From assembly GCA_002292815.1 (NCBI GenBank), contig DBBX01000018.1, positions 62,001-126,000 on the forward strand: a DNA stretch of 64,000 nucleotides, written 5' to 3'. A program made the translations under genes and the position numbers. The DNA is from Thiotrichaceae bacterium UBA973 (GTDB taxonomy: Bacteria; Pseudomonadota; Gammaproteobacteria; Eutrophobiales; Eutrophobiaceae). This document shows positions 61,989-64,000 of this stretch, one piece after another (the stretch's first letter is position 1; each line of letters opens with the position of its first letter). Under the pieces are notes generated by a model that saw only the letters and a program-made list of their open reading frames with translations, made no database searches and was not told the origin of the DNA.

Positions 61989-63077
61989 TGAATAAACGCC
62001 TCCAAGTAGTACGGCCTTTGTAGCCCCCGTCACACTAGGTAAATTTGCTGTTTTATTTTCGAGGCGTTGTTTTGCGAGCCAAGCGAAGGTTACCGCTTCA
62101 ATACAGTCAGGTGCCAATTCATAATCAGCGGTAGTTGACACATTCATCTCTGGAAGTAAATCTTGAATTGCTTGCATCAGTAGTGAGTTATAAGCACCAC
62201 CACCACAAACCAGTACTTGGTCGTAGTTAATAGCGTGTTCTTTAATCGCACTAGAAATTGTACTGGCTGATAACCTTAACAAGGTTGCTTGAATATCCTC
62301 AGGAGATATTTCAGAGCTATATTTAATTAAATTCGTTTTTAGCCATTCCAGGTTGAAATATTCTCGGCCAGTACTTTTAGGTATTGCTTGAGAAAAGTAC
62401 GAATCGTCCAATAACAATTCAAGTAGTTCACTGTTTATTGTTCCAGATTTAGCCCATAGACCATCTTTGTCATATTCTTTGTTTTGATTTAATTGTGTCC
62501 AATCATCGAGTAAACCATTGCCTGGACCGGTATCAAAGCCAATCACATTAGTATCATCGTTTGGTAGTAAGGTAATATTTGCGATGCCACCAATATTTAA
62601 AATGATAATGGACTTGTTGTTTTGTTGAAACTGATATTGATGAAAGGCACTTGCTAGTGGCGCACCTTGACCGCCATGTGCCATATCCATTCTTCGAAAA
62701 TCGGCAACTGTGGTAATGCCCGTTTCAGCACAAATGACATTAGGATCAGAAATCTGTATTGATGTTTTATGTGTGGTATTTGGTTTATGTAAAACAGTTT
62801 GCCCATGACTTCCAATGGCGATGACTTCTTCTGACTTGATCCCTGCTTCTTTTAATAAGCTAATCACCGCATTTGCAAACAGGAGACCTAACTTATGATC
62901 GAGATCAGCGATATGGCCTAGATCACTTTTCTCGTTAATCAATCTAATCTGATGTCGTAGAGAATTTTCGATTGGGTATTCACGGTAAAACTTTAGATTA
63001 GCCTTATCATCAAACTCAACCAACGCGGTATCTAATGCATCCATGCTGGTGCCAGACATAAGTCCTATGTAGTACAT
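61980..63077 (-). CDS. anmK: Anhydro-N-acetylmuramic acid kinase
   Basis: AnmK phosphorylates and opens 1,6-anhydro-MurNAc during cell-wall recycling. The 365-residue kinase starts YYIGLMSGTSMDALDTALVE and shows IGSHGQTVLHKP, INLGGIANIT-like LNIGGIANIT, FDTGPGNGLLDDW and VCGGGAYNSLLM. It lies downstream of the M23 peptidase gene on the same strand. Confidence 0.96.
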   Translation of the reverse strand: MYYIGLMSGTSMDALDTALVEFDDKANLKFYREYPIENSLRHQIRLINEKSDLGHIADLDHKLGLLFANAVISLLKEAGIKSEEVIAIGSHGQTVLHKPNTTHKTSIQISDPNVICAETGITTVADFRRMDMAHGGQGAPLASAFHQYQFQQNNKSIIILNIGGIANITLLPNDDTNVIGFDTGPGNGLLDDWTQLNQNKEYDKDGLWAKSGTINSELLELLLDDSYFSQAIPKSTGREYFNLEWLKTNLIKYSSEISPEDIQATLLRLSASTISSAIKEHAINYDQVLVCGGGAYNSLLMQAIQDLLPEMNVSTTADYELAPDCIEAVTFAWLAKQRLENKTANLPSVTGATKAVLLGGVYSPY

Positions 63078-63121
63078 GATGACCTTATGAAATTTTTTTC
63101 AATGGGACGGAGTGATTAATG

Positions 63122-64000
63122 CTAACCGTCTTCCATTAAGGCACTTAACTGCTTGGAAGACTCTTTTGTTTGCTGAGAGGCGAGGGCACGTTTCCCTGTT
63201 AATTTGTTCAGCTCTGCAATCATCGGGTTTATCGTCTGTAAAAACACAGGTAAATCCTTTTTGTTTATCGATTCTACTTTAGGTAATTTGACAGTCAGTG
63301 GGTTTCGATGGACACCATTAACCCTGAACTCGTAATGTAGATGTGGTCCCGTGGCTAATCCGCTTTTCCCGACGTAGCCAATCACTTGACCTTGTTTTAC
63401 GCGTTTACCCGTTCTGACTCCGCGGGCATATTTATGCAGGTGAGCATAAAGAGTGCTGTATTTTCCGCCATGTTTTAATACGATGGTTCTGCCATAACCG
63501 CCTTTTTTTCCGGCTAGGGCGACAGTGCCATCACTCGTTGCTTTGATTGGTGTGCCGGTAGATGCAGCATAATCAACACCTTTATGGGCTCTGATTTTGT
63601 TCAGGATGGGATGTTTTCTTTTTAAATTAAACCGAGAACTGATTCTTGCCAATTCAACTGGCGTTCTAAGGAAAGCCTTACGCATTGCATCGCCGTTTTC
63701 AGCATAATAATCATGTCGACCATCTTCGTGAGTATAGCGAAGGGCTCTTAAAGATGTACCACGATTTACAAATTCAGCAGCTATGATTGGTCCGTCTGCA
63801 ACCTTTACTCCATCCTTATATTGTTCTTCATAAATAAGCGTAAATGAATCGCCCTCACGAATATCAAGTGCAAAGTCTATGTCCCAGCCATAGATAGAGA
63901 CCAATTGCATGATCAATTTATCAGATAATCCGGCACGTTTACCGGAGAGGAAAAGCGAATCATTGATAATTGCTTTCGCATGTTTCACAAGCGGTTCAAG
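63122..64000 (-). CDS. M23 peptidase (MepM/OapA-like murein endopeptidase), cut by window edge
   Basis: The frame is open to base 64000, so the protein continues beyond the window. The visible part has the N-terminal YebA-type domain (KLIMQLVSIYGWDIDFALDI), then the M23 catalytic domain with HKGVDYAA and the HLHYEF motif (zinc His residues), VIGYVGKSG and GPHLHYE. It cuts peptidoglycan cross-links. Its neighbour anmK recycles cell-wall sugars, so both act on murein. Confidence 0.9.
   Translation of the reverse strand, partial: LEPLVKHAKAIINDSLFLSGKRAGLSDKLIMQLVSIYGWDIDFALDIREGDSFTLIYEEQYKDGVKVADGPIIAAEFVNRGTSLRALRYTHEDGRHDYYAENGDAMRKAFLRTPVELARISSRFNLKRKHPILNKIRAHKGVDYAASTGTPIKATSDGTVALAGKKGGYGRTIVLKHGGKYSTLYAHLHKYARGVRTGKRVKQGQVIGYVGKSGLATGPHLHYEFRVNGVHRNPLTVKLPKVESINKKDLPVFLQTINPMIAELNKLTGKRALASQQTKESSKQLSALMEDG

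Noticed and set aside
1..64000. tRNA, rRNA, CRISPR arrays, insertion sequences or prophage
   Set aside because: None was recognised when the gaps were read on both strands; a covariance-model scan would be needed to exclude unusual tRNAs.

Overview
The window looks like chromosomal DNA of a gammaproteobacterium. By eye it is AT-rich (roughly 40% GC, estimated and not computed). The evidence is gene order: glnA–DUF4124–ntrB–ntrC, mnmG–rsmG–parA–parB–atpIBEFHAGDC–glmU, and M23 peptidase–anmK facing erpA–bactofilin–DUF6776–argC are arrangements typical of that class. It is a core-genome stretch with no recognisable phage, insertion sequence, CRISPR array, rRNA or tRNA. Both ends cut through genes: a methyltransferase at the left edge and a MepM-like peptidase at the right.

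Layout. (1) 1–8724 is a nitrogen-assimilation block. A GSII glutamine synthetase and a cytosolic Hanks-type Ser/Thr kinase lie on the minus strand. A GSI glutamine synthetase, two DUF4124 proteins, ntrB and ntrC lie on the plus strand. A sigma-54 promoter with two NtrC-like sites precedes the GSII gene, and a perfect NtrC-like palindrome covers the -10 box of ntrB, so the block appears wired to its own regulators. (2) 8729–19316 holds hemB, a sterol-desaturase/arsenite-methyltransferase pair, folD, an M48 protease, small membrane and YbjQ-like proteins, plsC, gmhB and glyQS. (3) 19875–24340 is a GldA/F/G-like ABC operon with a DUF4340 protein. (4) 24567–28998 holds a beta-hydroxyacid dehydrogenase, an M20 peptidase, two lipoproteins sharing a short C-terminal box (one is a cytochrome c with a repetitive Ala/Glu/Lys rod) and a gamma carbonic anhydrase. 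(5) 29290–33585 is a phosphate locus with a DUF47 protein, PiT, an NptA-type transporter and a small coiled-coil protein. (6) 33732–50307 holds speE, mnmG, rsmG, parAB, the complete ATP synthase operon, glmU, a nitrilase, rraA and a SIMPL protein. (7) 50341–64000 holds membrane and FkbM proteins, two genes too short for ordinary ORF calling (a DUF3012 lipoprotein and a rubredoxin), hemL, thiE, thiD, a membrane-fused spermidine-synthase-like protein, hemJ, a TlpA thioredoxin, DUF4126, argC, DUF6776, bactofilin, erpA, anmK and mepM.

The least expected content is in the gaps. Three long or ordinary-looking intergenic regions contain decayed pieces of two-component or cyclic-di-GMP signalling genes: an EAL domain with stops and frameshifts at 19560–19814, the tail of a receiver domain at 28372–28455, and a receiver plus EAL remnant at 39014–39408. 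No intact EAL, GGDEF or hybrid kinase gene is present in the window. This suggests that this lineage has been losing surface/c-di-GMP signalling genes. A further gap (58901–59389) holds a promoter-like element and a strong terminator with no ORF between them, a candidate small RNA.

Everything here comes from reading the sequence and recalled family knowledge; no database search was run.
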